Source: DATKHR01 sp036557365 (GTDB lineage Bacteria; Acidobacteriota; Vicinamibacteria; Vicinamibacterales; CAVVIG01). Taken from it: a stretch of DNA of 64,000 bases. A program made the translations under genes and the position numbers. The DNA lies in contig DATBHR010000093.1 of the NCBI GenBank assembly GCA_036557365.1, forward strand, positions 7,760 to 71,759, given 5' to 3'. Numbering within the stretch: the first letter of the stretch is position 1; each line of letters begins with the position of its first letter. The notes beneath the pieces were generated by a model. That model had not been told where the DNA came from. It was given only the letters and a program-made list of their open reading frames with translations, and ran no database searches. Shown here piece by piece: positions 38,022 to 47,307 of the stretch.

Positions 38022-39250
38022 CCCCGCATCCCCTCATCTACGACTGGAACCACGACGCGGCCGGACCGCGTCCGGTGGCCATGCTGGACGACGAGACGCT
38101 GCGCGACGGACTGCAGTCGCCGTCGGTGCGAACGCCGTCGATCGATGAGAAGGTCGCGCTCCTGCACCAGATGAGCGCGCTCGGGATCGACACGGCCGAC
38201 ATCGGCCTGCCAGGTGCCGGACCGCACGTCGCACGCGATGTCGAACGGCTGGCGCGCGCGATCCGCGACTCGAAGCTATCCATCCGCGCCAACTGCGCGG
38301 CGCGGACAATGATCGCCGACATCAAGCCGATTGCAGAGATCGTGCAGCGGACCGGCGTGCCGATCGAATGCGGTGCGTTCATCGGTTCGAGCCCCGTGCG
38401 GCAGTTCGCGGAAGGGTGGACGATCGACTACCTCCAGAAATGCACCGAGGAGGCCGTCGCGTTCGCGGTTCGCGAGGGTCTCGACGTCATGTACGTCACC
38501 GAGGACACGACACGCGCCGACCCGCAGTCGCTGCGCGTGCTTTTGTCGACCGCGATCCGCGCGGGCGCGAAGCGTCTTTGTGTCGCCGACACGGTTGGCC
38601 ACGCGACGCCCAACGGCGCGCGCGCCGTCGTCGGCTTCGTGAAATCGCTCGTCGCGGAGCTCGGCGTGGACGCCGGCATCGACTGGCACGGCCACCGCGA
38701 TCGCGGATTCGGCGTGGCGTCGAGCATCGCCGCGCTCGAGGCCGGCGCGACGCGGCTGCATGGTGCCGCGCTCGGCATCGGCGAACGCTGCGGCAATACG
38801 CCGATCGATTTGCTCTTCGTCAATCTCGTGATGATGGGATATCGCGACGACGACCTGACGGGCCTGCCGGCGTATTGCGAGGCGGTCGCGCGCGCCTGCG
38901 ACGTGCGGATTGCGCCGAACTATCCGGTCATCGGCGCCGATGCGTTCCGGACGGCGACCGGTGTGCACGCGGCCGCCGTCGTGAAAGCGTTCCGCAAGGG
39001 CGACCGCGCGTTGATGGATGCCGTGTACGCGGCGGTTCCGGCGAGCCTCGTCGGGCGCGAACAGACGATAGAGGTCGGACCGATGTCGGGGCGCTCGAAC
39101 GTCGTCTTCTGGCTCGAGAGCCGAGGCCTTCCGGCATCCGACGAGACCGTCGATCGCGTGTTCGCGGCGGCCAAAGCGTCCAACCGCACGCTCACCCACG
39201 AGCAGGTCCAGGCCATCGTCGACGAAGTGCGCCGGACCGTCAAAGCCTGA
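38012..39250 (+). CDS. DRE-TIM metallolyase (LeuA/citramalate/homocitrate synthase-like)
   Basis: 412 residues from a GTG. The barrel signature LDDETLRDGLQSPSV, the metal loop DWHGHRDRGFGVASS and ALGIGERCGNTPID place it among acyl-CoA-condensing DRE-TIM enzymes. It lacks a leucine-regulatory domain. It differs clearly from the leuA product in this window: RDGLQSP in place of RDGEQAPG, and WHGHRDRG in place of THCHDDLG. Candidate activities are citramalate synthase, homocitrate synthase or an HMG-CoA-lyase-like reaction; the sequence alone does not decide. Confidence 0.8.
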   Translation: MRVTPHPLIYDWNHDAAGPRPVAMLDDETLRDGLQSPSVRTPSIDEKVALLHQMSALGIDTADIGLPGAGPHVARDVERLARAIRDSKLSIRANCAARTMIADIKPIAEIVQRTGVPIECGAFIGSSPVRQFAEGWTIDYLQKCTEEAVAFAVREGLDVMYVTEDTTRADPQSLRVLLSTAIRAGAKRLCVADTVGHATPNGARAVVGFVKSLVAELGVDAGIDWHGHRDRGFGVASSIAALEAGATRLHGAALGIGERCGNTPIDLLFVNLVMMGYRDDDLTGLPAYCEAVARACDVRIAPNYPVIGADAFRTATGVHAAAVVKAFRKGDRALMDAVYAAVPASLVGREQTIEVGPMSGRSNVVFWLESRGLPASDETVDRVFAAAKASNRTLTHEQVQAIVDEVRRTVKA

Positions 39251-39253
39251 CGC

Positions 39254-40396
39254 CTACTTCTTCAGCAGCACGTCTTCGAAGAACTGAATCGCGCGCGGGT
39301 CGTGGCTTTGTCCGAGCCAGAAGAACGCCTGCTTGCGAACCTCCGGGTTCTTGTTCGTCCGCGCCACCTCGATGAGTTTCGGGACGCCTTCGTCCTTCGG
39401 CAGCTGGCTGAGGGCGAAGACCGCCTTTCGTTTCACCTCGGTTTCCGGATCGTGATCGATCGCGTTGGTAATCGTCGCGACGGCCTCCTGCCCGGCCTTG
39501 TGTGCGAGCCAGAAAAGCGCCTGCCCGCGCACGCGCGTACTGCGGTCGTTCTTGGCCGCGGCGATGAGCGCCGGGAGTGCTGCCGACGACTTGCTGACCG
39601 AGAGTCCGAACGCGACCTTGTCGCGGACTTTCTCGCTCGGATCCTGCTGCATCATCTGCGTCAGGCGGCGCGCGCCGGCATCCCCGCGCGTCGATCCGAG
39701 CCAGAACGCGACGTCGCTTCGGAGAAAATCGGGCTGTTCCGGCGTCGTCATGGCGTCGAGCGCCCGGTCCGCCGACGGCACCTCGTGCAGCGCGATGGCC
39801 GCGATCGCCTGCTTGCTCACGCGCTCACGCTGCGCTTCGACGTCCGAGCCGGATCGCGCGAGGCCGGACAGCCAGGCGATGCTCTCGTCCGGCTTCACGT
39901 CCGTCAGCCAGACAACCGTCATCGTGCCGGCGTCCACGTTGCAGTCGGGCGTGAACAGCCGCACTCGCGTCACCTGGCCGCCCTCGAACCGCGCCATCAC
40001 GAGGAACTCGGTCGGCGATTCGAGCGCGATGCGCGTGCCGCGGTCCCGATACGTATCCGAGGTCATCGTGACGCCGCTGCCGCTTTCGAGCCGGCATGTG
40101 CCGCAGCAGGCGCCGGAATCGCCCATCGAGTCGCCGCAGCACATCTGTCGCGGTCCGGCGACCATCGGCGCGCGGTAGCCGGCCCAGACGACGCCGCTCC
40201 GGCCGGCGATTGCGCGCATTTCGCGCTCGAGCCCCTGCGTGGCCGATCGCGTCTCGGACTGCGCGTTGACGAACCGGCCCTGCTCTGCGAGCACCGCCGG
40301 CGCAGCCGAGAGCACTGTCGGCGAAGCCGTGAGCACCGTCAGCGAAGCCGTGAGCACCGTCCGCGAAGCCGCGAGCACCGTCCGCGAAGCCGTCAT
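39254..40396 (-). CDS. Exported HEAT-repeat protein with Cys-rich insert
   Basis: 380 residues. The N-terminus is made of five copies of a seven-residue unit (TASRTVL, AASRTVL, TASLTVL, TASPTVL, SAAPAVL) that doubles as the hydrophobic part of a signal sequence. Near 85-100 lies a six-cysteine cluster (CCGDSMGDSGACCGTC plus a later Cys in TPDCN). From about residue 190 to the end come HEAT-like helical repeats (DVAFWLGSTRGDAGARRL, KRKAVFALSQLPKDEGVPKL). It starts within the stop of the neighbouring HEAT gene (ATGA) and belongs to an ECF sigma operon. Function unknown; probably a periplasmic binding scaffold. Confidence 0.75.
   Translation of the reverse strand: MTASRTVLAASRTVLTASLTVLTASPTVLSAAPAVLAEQGRFVNAQSETRSATQGLEREMRAIAGRSGVVWAGYRAPMVAGPRQMCCGDSMGDSGACCGTCRLESGSGVTMTSDTYRDRGTRIALESPTEFLVMARFEGGQVTRVRLFTPDCNVDAGTMTVVWLTDVKPDESIAWLSGLARSGSDVEAQRERVSKQAIAAIALHEVPSADRALDAMTTPEQPDFLRSDVAFWLGSTRGDAGARRLTQMMQQDPSEKVRDKVAFGLSVSKSSAALPALIAAAKNDRSTRVRGQALFWLAHKAGQEAVATITNAIDHDPETEVKRKAVFALSQLPKDEGVPKLIEVARTNKNPEVRKQAFFWLGQSHDPRAIQFFEDVLLKK
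40290..40396 (-). repeat. 21-base tandem repeat in the coding sequence
   Basis: About five direct copies of a 21-base unit encode the repeated heptapeptide at the start of the HEAT protein. The two copies between about 40335 and 40390 are nearly identical; the outer ones have drifted. The unit length is a multiple of three, so copy-number change keeps the frame. Confidence 0.75.
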
Positions 40397-41622
40397 TTCA
40401 AGAGCTCCATCAGATAGTCGGTCGCTTCCTTCGAGTGCATGTTGGACAGCTTGGAGACGATGTCCTTCTTGAGCTCGGGGTTCTTTTCCGCACGCGCCAG
40501 GGTGACGAGCGCCGTCGCGTTGTTCTGCACGAAGAGCGCGCCGACGACGGCCTTCTTGACGTCGGCTGACGAATCGCCGTTGTAGAGCGACACGAGCGCG
40601 TCAGTCGTGGCCGTTCGCTTCATCAAGCCGAGATTGCGGATGGCGGTCTTGCGCAGCTCGGGATCTGTTTCGTTCTTGGCGAGCTCGATGAGGCGTTCTG
40701 AATCGCCCCCGACGAACATCGCCTGCAGGATCTGCTTCTTCACGTCCACCGACGTCTCGCTGCCATAGAGCTGCGAGAGCTCGGCGCGGGCGCCGATGAC
40801 ACCCAGCTGGCGGACGGCTTCAGACCGCAACGACTGGTCCGACTCGCTCTTCGCGAGCGTGAGCAGACGCTCTCGATCGCCCGAGGTCATGTAGCTGCGG
40901 AGGATCGCGCGCTTCACGGCCGGATCGGAGCTGGATTTGTAGACGTCGGCGAGCAACTGACGGCTGTCGGCGCCGCCCATGATGCCGAGATAACGAATCG
41001 CACGCAGCTGCAGATCGGGATTCGCATTGCCCTTCGCGACGCCGGCGATCACTTCGCGGGCCTTCGCCGAGTTGCTCTGGCTCAGAACGAAGAGCGCCCG
41101 ATCCTTCACCTTCGGTGAGTTCGCACTGCTGAGCATTTTCTCGATGATCGGCAGTGCCTGATCAGGATCGCTCTGCATGATCCCGCGCAGCGCCATCAGC
41201 TTCACCTCGTCGTCGTCCTGCGACGTCGGCGAAACCGTCTGTCCTGACGACTGACGGACCTCGACTTCGAGCGCCCTCGCGTCTTTCAGCCAGCGGCTCG
41301 AAGGGAACTGCTTGTTGAGATCCGCGAGTACCGTCAGCGCTTCGGCGCGCTGTCCGAGGTGGGCGAGGCTGTACGCCTTCCAGTAAAAGGCGGCGTCCGT
41401 GAGATTGCTCTTGAGCGCGATCAGGCGATCGAACTCGGCGATCGCGCGATCGAGCCGCCCGTTTTCGAGCAGATCGCGCGCGTGATCGTACAGGTCCTGC
41501 GCGCGCTCGTCGGCGTCAGACATCGCCGTGTGGACGTCGAACGTGCGCGCGAAGGCATTGCCGGCGGGCGCGGCGAGCAGCGCCGCGATACAGAAAGCTG
41601 AAAAGGATCGTGTCATGTCCAT
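40393..41622 (-). CDS. Exported HEAT-repeat/TPR protein
   Basis: 409 residues. Signal peptide (SFSAFCIAALLAAPAGNAFA), a tetratricopeptide-like pair near 40-105 (ARDLLENGRLDRAIAEFDRL, AFYWKAYSLAHLGQRAEAL), then about eight HEAT-like repeats to the C-terminus (DPELRKTAIRNLGLMKRTAT). It is followed by a second HEAT protein and preceded by the zinc anti-sigma gene. The order sigma, anti-sigma, HEAT, HEAT implies the pair is part of the sensed or regulated envelope complex. Confidence 0.82.
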   Translation of the reverse strand: MDMTRSFSAFCIAALLAAPAGNAFARTFDVHTAMSDADERAQDLYDHARDLLENGRLDRAIAEFDRLIALKSNLTDAAFYWKAYSLAHLGQRAEALTVLADLNKQFPSSRWLKDARALEVEVRQSSGQTVSPTSQDDDEVKLMALRGIMQSDPDQALPIIEKMLSSANSPKVKDRALFVLSQSNSAKAREVIAGVAKGNANPDLQLRAIRYLGIMGGADSRQLLADVYKSSSDPAVKRAILRSYMTSGDRERLLTLAKSESDQSLRSEAVRQLGVIGARAELSQLYGSETSVDVKKQILQAMFVGGDSERLIELAKNETDPELRKTAIRNLGLMKRTATTDALVSLYNGDSSADVKKAVVGALFVQNNATALVTLARAEKNPELKKDIVSKLSNMHSKEATDYLMELLK

Positions 41623-41627
41623 GGTCT

Positions 41628-42485
41628 CTAACTGATAGACGAGTTGGAAGGCCGCGGGTTGGGTCGATCCGACGGCGCGGCTTCGCGCTGGCGTAGTTCG
41701 TCGCTCATCACCCGCACTTTGAAGAGCAGTGCCGCCGCGTCGATGCGCCGCCGAATCTGTTCGAGATCGGCCGCGCTGATCTTCGACGGGCTATGCACGA
41801 TTTCCAGCAGGTTGCGTTCGAGATCGTCGAGGACGTTCGCGACCGAGCGTTCGCCGGCGTCGATCGCATCCTGGCGATACAGCCGGCTCGCCGTCACGAG
41901 GTCTTCCGCCCATCGCTGCTCGAACGAGATGTCGCCGGCCTCGGGCGCATTCATGATGTCGGCGAGCACGCGCTCCGACTGATCCAGGTGATCCGCGACA
42001 GACGTGATCAGGATCCGGCGACGAGCGTCGGCGTCCGCGGTGGATGCGGCGCCGTTCGCCGTGGACGGCGTCGTGTGCGGAGCATTCGTCGCGACGTTCG
42101 GCACGTTTGAGGCGGGAGCGGTCGGGCGCCAGGCGCGGCCCGCGACGAACGCTGCGACGACGAGCACCGCAGCGGCCGCAGCCCACGCGAGCTGATTTCG
42201 CGGGATCACCGCGTCGGCCATCCGCGACAGCCATCCGAACGGTCCGCCGTCGAACGCCTCGGATTCCGGCAGGCGGTGGCGCAGACGCTGCCAGACTTCG
42301 AGACCGTACTGATCGCCGCGCTCCGGCACCGCATCGGCGACGACCAGGGCGAGCGTGCTGGAGATCTCGCGATAGAGCGACGCGCACGCGTCGCACGTCT
42401 GCAGATGCTCCTCGATGGCCGCTCGTCGCCGGCCTTCACCGTAGTAATACAGCGTCAGATCGTCTTCGGAATAATGCGCGCTCAC
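41628..42485 (-). CDS. Zinc-binding anti-sigma factor, membrane-anchored
   Basis: 285 residues. The N-terminal HLQTCDAC (His26, Cys30, Cys33 or thereabouts) is the HxxxCxxC motif of ZAS anti-sigma domains that hold ECF sigma factors. One membrane helix lies near 95-115 (LAWAAAAAVLVVAAFVAGRA). The C-terminal periplasmic part is helical (ADHLDQSERVLADIMNAPE). It overlaps the sigma gene by 4 bases. The ligand or stress sensed is unknown. Confidence 0.85.
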   Translation of the reverse strand: MSAHYSEDDLTLYYYGEGRRRAAIEEHLQTCDACASLYREISSTLALVVADAVPERGDQYGLEVWQRLRHRLPESEAFDGGPFGWLSRMADAVIPRNQLAWAAAAAVLVVAAFVAGRAWRPTAPASNVPNVATNAPHTTPSTANGAASTADADARRRILITSVADHLDQSERVLADIMNAPEAGDISFEQRWAEDLVTASRLYRQDAIDAGERSVANVLDDLERNLLEIVHSPSKISAADLEQIRRRIDAAALLFKVRVMSDELRQREAAPSDRPNPRPSNSSIS

Positions 42486-43063
42486 GATTCCTGACTCCTG
42501 AGCGGCGCCAGCGCCGCCCGCAACTTCTTCACCGCACGAAACACGCTGTGCTTCGCCGCGCTCGTCCCGAGGCCGAGCGTCCGGCTGATCTCTTCGATCG
42601 AACGTCCCTCGTGATGCCTGAGCGTGAACGCGGCGCGCTCGAGCGGGCTGAGCCCGCGAAGCGCGTCGCGGACGCGTCGTTGAATCTCGTCGCTGCGCGC
42701 CAGACGCTCCGGATCCGGCGCGTCGGTCGCCGGCAGTTCGAACGCGTCGTCCAGGCTCTCGCTGCGGGTCATGTCGTGGCGTGACTGCCTGGCGCGCATC
42801 AGATCCACTGAACAGTTCGCGACGATGCGATAGAGCCAGGTGCCGAAGTTCGCGCGCGACTCGAATCGAGCGAGCTGCTTGTAGGCGCGAAGAAACGCTT
42901 CCTGCACGACGTCCTCGGCATCCTGTTCGTTTCCTGTCATCCGATACGCGAGCCGGAACACGCTCCGGCTGTGACGCTCGACGAGCGCGCGGAATGCGTC
43001 GCTGTCGCCCTGGCGGGCGCGGGCCAGGACGGCTGCTGCGTCGGTCGCGTCCATCTGATCCAC
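42482..43063 (-). CDS. ECF-type RNA polymerase sigma factor (RpoE-like)
   Basis: 193 residues. Region 2 (YRMTGNEQDAEDVVQEAFLR AYKQ, written here in two parts) and region 4 (LSPLERAAFTLRHHEGRSIE, EISRTLGLGTSAAKHSVFRA) are both clear. The GTG at 43063 is listed; an ATG at 43054 would remove three residues. It leads the anti-sigma and HEAT-protein operon. A 13-base inverted repeat TAGAC-GGA-GTCTA at 43065-43077 abuts the start and could mark a binding site. Confidence 0.92.
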   Translation of the reverse strand: MDQMDATDAAAVLARARQGDSDAFRALVERHSRSVFRLAYRMTGNEQDAEDVVQEAFLRAYKQLARFESRANFGTWLYRIVANCSVDLMRARQSRHDMTRSESLDDAFELPATDAPDPERLARSDEIQRRVRDALRGLSPLERAAFTLRHHEGRSIEEISRTLGLGTSAAKHSVFRAVKKLRAALAPLRSQES

Positions 43064-43077
43064 TTAGACGGAGTCTA

Positions 43078-43201
43078 GCGCGGCCGGTTAGCGTCTGTGA
43101 TGAAAGGCTAAAGCGATGACGGAGTGCGGGTTAACGAAGGGCTGAGTGCGGAGGGATGAAGGATGAGGACGGCTTAGGGCTGAGGGATCAGGTGCTGAAT
43201 T
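43078..43201. repeat. Degenerate GGGCTGAG/GGATGAAG repeats
   Basis: Gap between the dioxygenase stop and the sigma-factor start. The part at 43125-43190 is a string of near-copies of GGGCTGAG, GGGATGAAG and GGATGAGG on the plus strand. The sigma-gene promoter should also lie here. Confidence 0.6.
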
Positions 43202-44002
43202 TCACAGTTGCGAGCGAATCGCCCAGAGGTCGGGAAAGATCGGGTGGCCGACGGTTTCGCGCAGGTAAGCGGCGCCGGCTGATCCGCCGGTTCCCGGGCG
43301 CGTGCCGATGGTTCGCTCGACCATCTTCACGTGCCGATAGCGCCACTCCTGGAGTCCCTCGTCGAGGTCCACCAGCCGTTCGCAGAGCTCACCGTTCTTC
43401 GGGTCTCGTCGGTACACCTCGACGAGCATCTGCTGGATCTCGGGCGACGGCTCGACGGGTGCCGTGACGTCGCGCTTCAGCGACGCGGGCGGCACGTCGT
43501 ACCGCTCGCGCGCGAGATAGTGCAGGAACGCATCCCAGAGCGTCGGCTCGCGATAGCGCCGTTCGAGCGCCGCGCGTGCGCGGCTGCCCGGTGCCATGCG
43601 GCGAATGGCCTGCTCGGATTTCTTCGCGAGCAGGAACTCGATCTGCCGGAATTGATCGGATTGCAGCCCGCTCGCCGCGTCGAGCCGCTCGCGAAAGCTC
43701 AGGAACTCGAGCGGCGTCATCGTCTCGAGGATGTCGAGCTGGGCGACCATCACCTTCAGGATGGTCAGGATCCGCTTCAGCGTGTGCTGGGCACGATGCG
43801 ATTCGTCCGATTCGAGCAGCTGCACGACGCGATCGAGCTCGTGCAGCTGCTCCTTGAACCACAGCTCGTACACCTGATGGATGACGATGAAGAGCATCTC
43901 GTCATGCTCAGGTCCGGAGGAGCGAGGCTGCTGCAGCGACAGCAGCTCCTCGAGCTTGAGATAGGCGGCGTAGGTAAGTGCGGCTCGTGTGTCGTCGGCC
44001 AT
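43202..44002 (-). CDS. kynA: Tryptophan 2,3-dioxygenase
   Basis: Haem enzyme that opens the indole ring of tryptophan to N-formylkynurenine. The 266 residues include the family core LTYAAYLKLEELLSLQQP, HDEMLFIVIHQVYELWFKEQ (substrate and distal His region), SFRERLDAASGLQSDQFRQI and the C-terminal WRYRHVKMVERTIGTRPGTG with the proximal haem His. No other kynurenine-pathway gene is in the window. A TATAGT box lies about 21 bases upstream of its ATG, giving it a normal-length leader. Confidence 0.95.
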   Translation of the reverse strand: MADDTRAALTYAAYLKLEELLSLQQPRSSGPEHDEMLFIVIHQVYELWFKEQLHELDRVVQLLESDESHRAQHTLKRILTILKVMVAQLDILETMTPLEFLSFRERLDAASGLQSDQFRQIEFLLAKKSEQAIRRMAPGSRARAALERRYREPTLWDAFLHYLARERYDVPPASLKRDVTAPVEPSPEIQQMLVEVYRRDPKNGELCERLVDLDEGLQEWRYRHVKMVERTIGTRPGTGGSAGAAYLRETVGHPIFPDLWAIRSQL

Positions 44003-44147
44003 GGCTTGGAAAGTTGGTTGGTAACTATAGAACTCTCAGTTACCAATTTACCAACTTACCAATTTACCAAGTTACCCATTTATCGACGACGAATTCTCCA
44101 ACTCACCAATTCTCCAATTCCTCAACTCTCCAATCGCGCCGTCACCT
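44003..44147. repeat. Degenerate CCAACTTA/CCAATT repeats
   Basis: Plus-strand 44035-44135 consists of near-copies of TTACCAA, then CTCCAAT/CACCAAT units, AT-rich and non-coding. The left end holds the dioxygenase -10-like TATAGT (minus strand, 44029-44024). Confidence 0.65.
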
Positions 44148-46214
44148 CTACCTCGTAAACGTAATGGCCGCGCTTCGGCTTTGTCCTCCCGATCCAATGG
44201 CGCTGACCGTTGCCTGATAGGTGCCCGGCGCCAGCGCGGTGAAGAACGTCGACTCGTTGACGGTGATGTCTCCGTTCGACGCCGGCGTCGGCTTCCCGAG
44301 ATTCACTGAAGCCACGGGTGTTGCCGTCGCCGGATTGGCGCCGCTGGCAAAAACGTCGAGACGATAGCTCGTGACGAGCGTGTCGTTATCCGTCGATTTC
44401 TGGAAGATCACGCTTTTCGGCGGCGTCGTTGGCGGATTGCCAACCGTGATCGACACCGCTCCCGATGTGGTCCGGTTGCCGGCGGCGTCGACGGCCACGG
44501 CGGTCAACGAGTACGTGCCGGCTGCGGCACCCGTCCACGTCGCGGTATACGGCGAGGTCGTGTCGCTGCTGATGAGCGTCGTGCCGCGATAGAACTCCAC
44601 ACGAGCGAGCGCATTTTCAGGATCGGAGGCGGTTGCCGCCAGCGAGATCGTCGCGCCCGCCGTGAACGTGGCGCCGGACGACGGCGACGTGAGCGACACC
44701 GTCGGCGGTTTGTTCGTCGCGGTGCGCACGTCGATTGTCACGGCAGACGACGTCGTCTTGCTGCCGCTGGCGTCGGTGGCCACAGCGGTCAGCGAATACG
44801 TGCCCGCTGCCACGTTCGCGTAGCTGATGCTGAACGGCGAAGCGGTTCGGCTGCCAATCGACGTGCCGTTCGAGAAGAAATCGACGCGCGACAGGCGGTT
44901 CTCCGGATCCGACGCGTTCGCAGAGACCGTGATGGTCGCCGGCGCCGTGAACGTCGCGCCAGACGCGGGCGCCGTCAGCGACACGGTTGGCGGCTGATTC
45001 GGCGGAGCTGTCGGCTCCGTGATCGCCACGTGATCGAACACCGCGGTTGCCGTCTGCGACGATTTATGGCTCGTCACGGCGAGACCGACGTAGACCGAAT
45101 CGGCCATCGGCACGACTTCGGATCCCATCGATGTCCACGTCGATCCGTTCGATGACCGGAACGCTTCGAATTTCGAACCGGTTCGAACGAGGCGCACCCA
45201 CGTCGGCGCCGCGCCGGATCCGCCCGAAACAAAATTTGCCAGGCCGCCGGTGTCGAGCCGCCACTGGAACGAATAGCCTTGTGATGCGGAGATGAGCGAC
45301 ATGGCGTGGCGCGCATTCGCGCTGAGCGACTCGCGCACCATCACGCCCGCTTTGGTCCACGTATTCACCGATTCGACCGACGCGACGCGCGCGACGATGT
45401 CGACGTCACCGCTGACCTGCTGATACACGTAGCGGAACTGATCGGACGTGCCCCAGATGTCCGCGCCTCCGCCCGACACCGTGTACGTGCCGCTCGAGTA
45501 GCTTACCGAACCGGACTTCGACGGCGAGCCGATGTCGGTGGACTGCTGACCGGTGGGCAGTGAAGAACTCGGAGGTGTGTTCCCCTGCGTGACTGCAACC
45601 TGTGAGAACACGCCAGTCGCCGTGCCGCCAGCGACGTGGCTGGTGACGGCGAGACCGGCATAGGCGGTCTGTCCGAGTGCGACGGTCACGCTGCCGACTT
45701 TCTGCCAGGTGCCGCCGTCAGGCGATGAGTAGCTGGTGACGGTCGTGCCGGCGCGAGTCAACTTCACCCACTGCGGCGCTCCGACCGTTGGTCCGAGCGT
45801 GATCGCACTCGACGCGCCCGCCTGCGATCGCCATTGAAACGCGACGCCATGTCCCGCCGACACCAGTGCGACGGCGTTCGCAGCGTTCGTCGCCAGACTC
45901 GCACGAATCATCACGCCGGCCTTGGCCCACGGGTCGGCGCCTTGAAGGCTGTCCACGCGAGCGACGATGGTGCCGTCGCCATTCAACTGCTGGTAGACGA
46001 AGCGAAATTGATCGGACGTGCCCCAGATGTCCACGCCGCTTCCTGCGATCGTGAACGTTTGAGTATCTGACGAGGACGTACCCGACGTAACTCCGATGCT
46101 CGTACCTGACCAGGGACTTGGCAATGTTTGCGCGTGAAGCGAGCTACTGACGAAAACGGTAAACAGCGCAAAAAATGCACACACCCCGAGTACGTCGACG
46201 CGTCTCCGTCGCAT
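44148..46214 (-). CDS. Secreted repeat protein: two concanavalin-like and two Ig-like domains
   Basis: 688 residues. The signal peptide (VCAFFALFTVFVSSSLHAQ) is followed by two homologous beta-sandwich units (about 45-215 and 235-400). Each carries DIWGTSDQFR, VYQQ, W.KAGVM.R and VGLAVTSH, as in DUF1349-type domains. Two bacterial Ig-like units (about 410-500, 505-595) start PPTVSLT.P.SGATFTA. A final beta region ends SAAITFTR. AGGAG lies 7 bases before the ATG, one of the few clear ribosome-binding sites here. It is probably a surface or extracellular carbohydrate-binding protein; no catalytic domain is visible. Confidence 0.8.
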   Translation of the reverse strand: MRRRRVDVLGVCAFFALFTVFVSSSLHAQTLPSPWSGTSIGVTSGTSSSDTQTFTIAGSGVDIWGTSDQFRFVYQQLNGDGTIVARVDSLQGADPWAKAGVMIRASLATNAANAVALVSAGHGVAFQWRSQAGASSAITLGPTVGAPQWVKLTRAGTTVTSYSSPDGGTWQKVGSVTVALGQTAYAGLAVTSHVAGGTATGVFSQVAVTQGNTPPSSSLPTGQQSTDIGSPSKSGSVSYSSGTYTVSGGGADIWGTSDQFRYVYQQVSGDVDIVARVASVESVNTWTKAGVMVRESLSANARHAMSLISASQGYSFQWRLDTGGLANFVSGGSGAAPTWVRLVRTGSKFEAFRSSNGSTWTSMGSEVVPMADSVYVGLAVTSHKSSQTATAVFDHVAITEPTAPPNQPPTVSLTAPASGATFTAPATITVSANASDPENRLSRVDFFSNGTSIGSRTASPFSISYANVAAGTYSLTAVATDASGSKTTSSAVTIDVRTATNKPPTVSLTSPSSGATFTAGATISLAATASDPENALARVEFYRGTTLISSDTTSPYTATWTGAAAGTYSLTAVAVDAAGNRTTSGAVSITVGNPPTTPPKSVIFQKSTDNDTLVTSYRLDVFASGANPATATPVASVNLGKPTPASNGDITVNESTFFTALAPGTYQATVSAIGSGGQSRSAAITFTR

Positions 46215-46416
46215 GAAGGATCTCCTGAGAATTGAACCGCGGCCTCTCAGGCAATCCGGTTGCCGAGTCTGCCTACAGAGAGACTTCTATACGGTTGAGA
46301 TATGCGTCGATGCAATGCGGCGTGTAGTCGTGTAATTCCGACAGCGACGCGATGCAGATCGCAGGTGTGAAAAAATTTCGCGCACCATCGTGTAACGTGC
46401 GCGTGTTTGTTTCTGG

Positions 46417-47307
46417 TTATCTCGCGACGTGCGATTCGATCTGCGGGAGCGCGGTGAGAAGAACGTCGCCGACGATTTGCAGGCTGCGTGCACTGACCGC
46501 ATCGAGCGTGTCGCCGGCAGTGTGCCATTGCGGGTAATCGAGATCGATGATGTCAACCGACGGGACGCCCGCTGCGAGAAAGGGCAGGTGGTCGTCCTCG
46601 ATCTGCGTCGTCTCCTGCAGAAATGGTGTGGACGGATCGAGCTTCCTCGCCGCGGACCAGATGATGTCGGTCAGCCACGCCGTCGAATTCGAGTCGCGCC
46701 GGATCGTGAGATTGCGGTCGGCGATCATGTCCACGAGGATCATCGCTTTGATCGACGAGAGGCTGCCGGACTTCTTCGCGACCTCGACGTAGTGGCGGCT
46801 GCCGTACGTGTTGTCGGTGCCCTGCCACTCGGTGCGGCGCGCCTCCTCGCCGTCGAGGAAGACGATTTCCATCGTAAGCGGGTTGTGGCGCGCTTTGAGG
46901 ACGCGCGCGAGCTCGATGAGGAACGCGGCGCTCGACCCGCCGTCGCTGGCGCCGACGAAGCGGAACTCGCGATAGAGCTTCGTGTCGTAGTGCCCGGTGA
47001 ACACCAGGCGTTCCTTGCGCGTGCCGGGGATGGTGGCGACGAGATTCACCATCTTGACGCTGTCGATCGGCGTCTGTTGCTGCCACGTCTGTTCGGTGAA
47101 TGCGACGCCAGACGCCGTCAGCTGGTTCTTGATGTACTGACGCGTTTGTTCGATTGCTGCCGATCCCGACGGCCGCGGACCGATCGCCGTCAGCTGCCGA
47201 AGGTGCTCCCAGGCGCGCGACGAATCGAAGCCGGAATCCTTCGCGAGAATGACGGCGACGGCTGCCGCCACCATCGTCGCCGCCAGCTTCGACGCCCGCA
47301 CGCTCAC
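46417..47307 (-). CDS. Exported M28 peptidase (glutaminyl cyclase-like)
   Basis: 296 residues from a GTG that overlaps the citrate synthase stop. A hydrophobic leader (LAATMVAAAVAVILA) precedes an M28-type zinc peptidase fold. Probable metal ligands and base are in TGHYDTKL, GASDGGSS, LDGEEA, MILVDMI and WHTAGDTLDA. The overall look is close to glutaminyl-peptide cyclotransferases, which share this fold, so either peptidase or cyclase activity is possible. Coupling to gltA looks like simple operon packing. Confidence 0.82.
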   Translation of the reverse strand: MSVRASKLAATMVAAAVAVILAKDSGFDSSRAWEHLRQLTAIGPRPSGSAAIEQTRQYIKNQLTASGVAFTEQTWQQQTPIDSVKMVNLVATIPGTRKERLVFTGHYDTKLYREFRFVGASDGGSSAAFLIELARVLKARHNPLTMEIVFLDGEEARRTEWQGTDNTYGSRHYVEVAKKSGSLSSIKAMILVDMIADRNLTIRRDSNSTAWLTDIIWSAARKLDPSTPFLQETTQIEDDHLPFLAAGVPSVDIIDLDYPQWHTAGDTLDAVSARSLQIVGDVLLTALPQIESHVAR

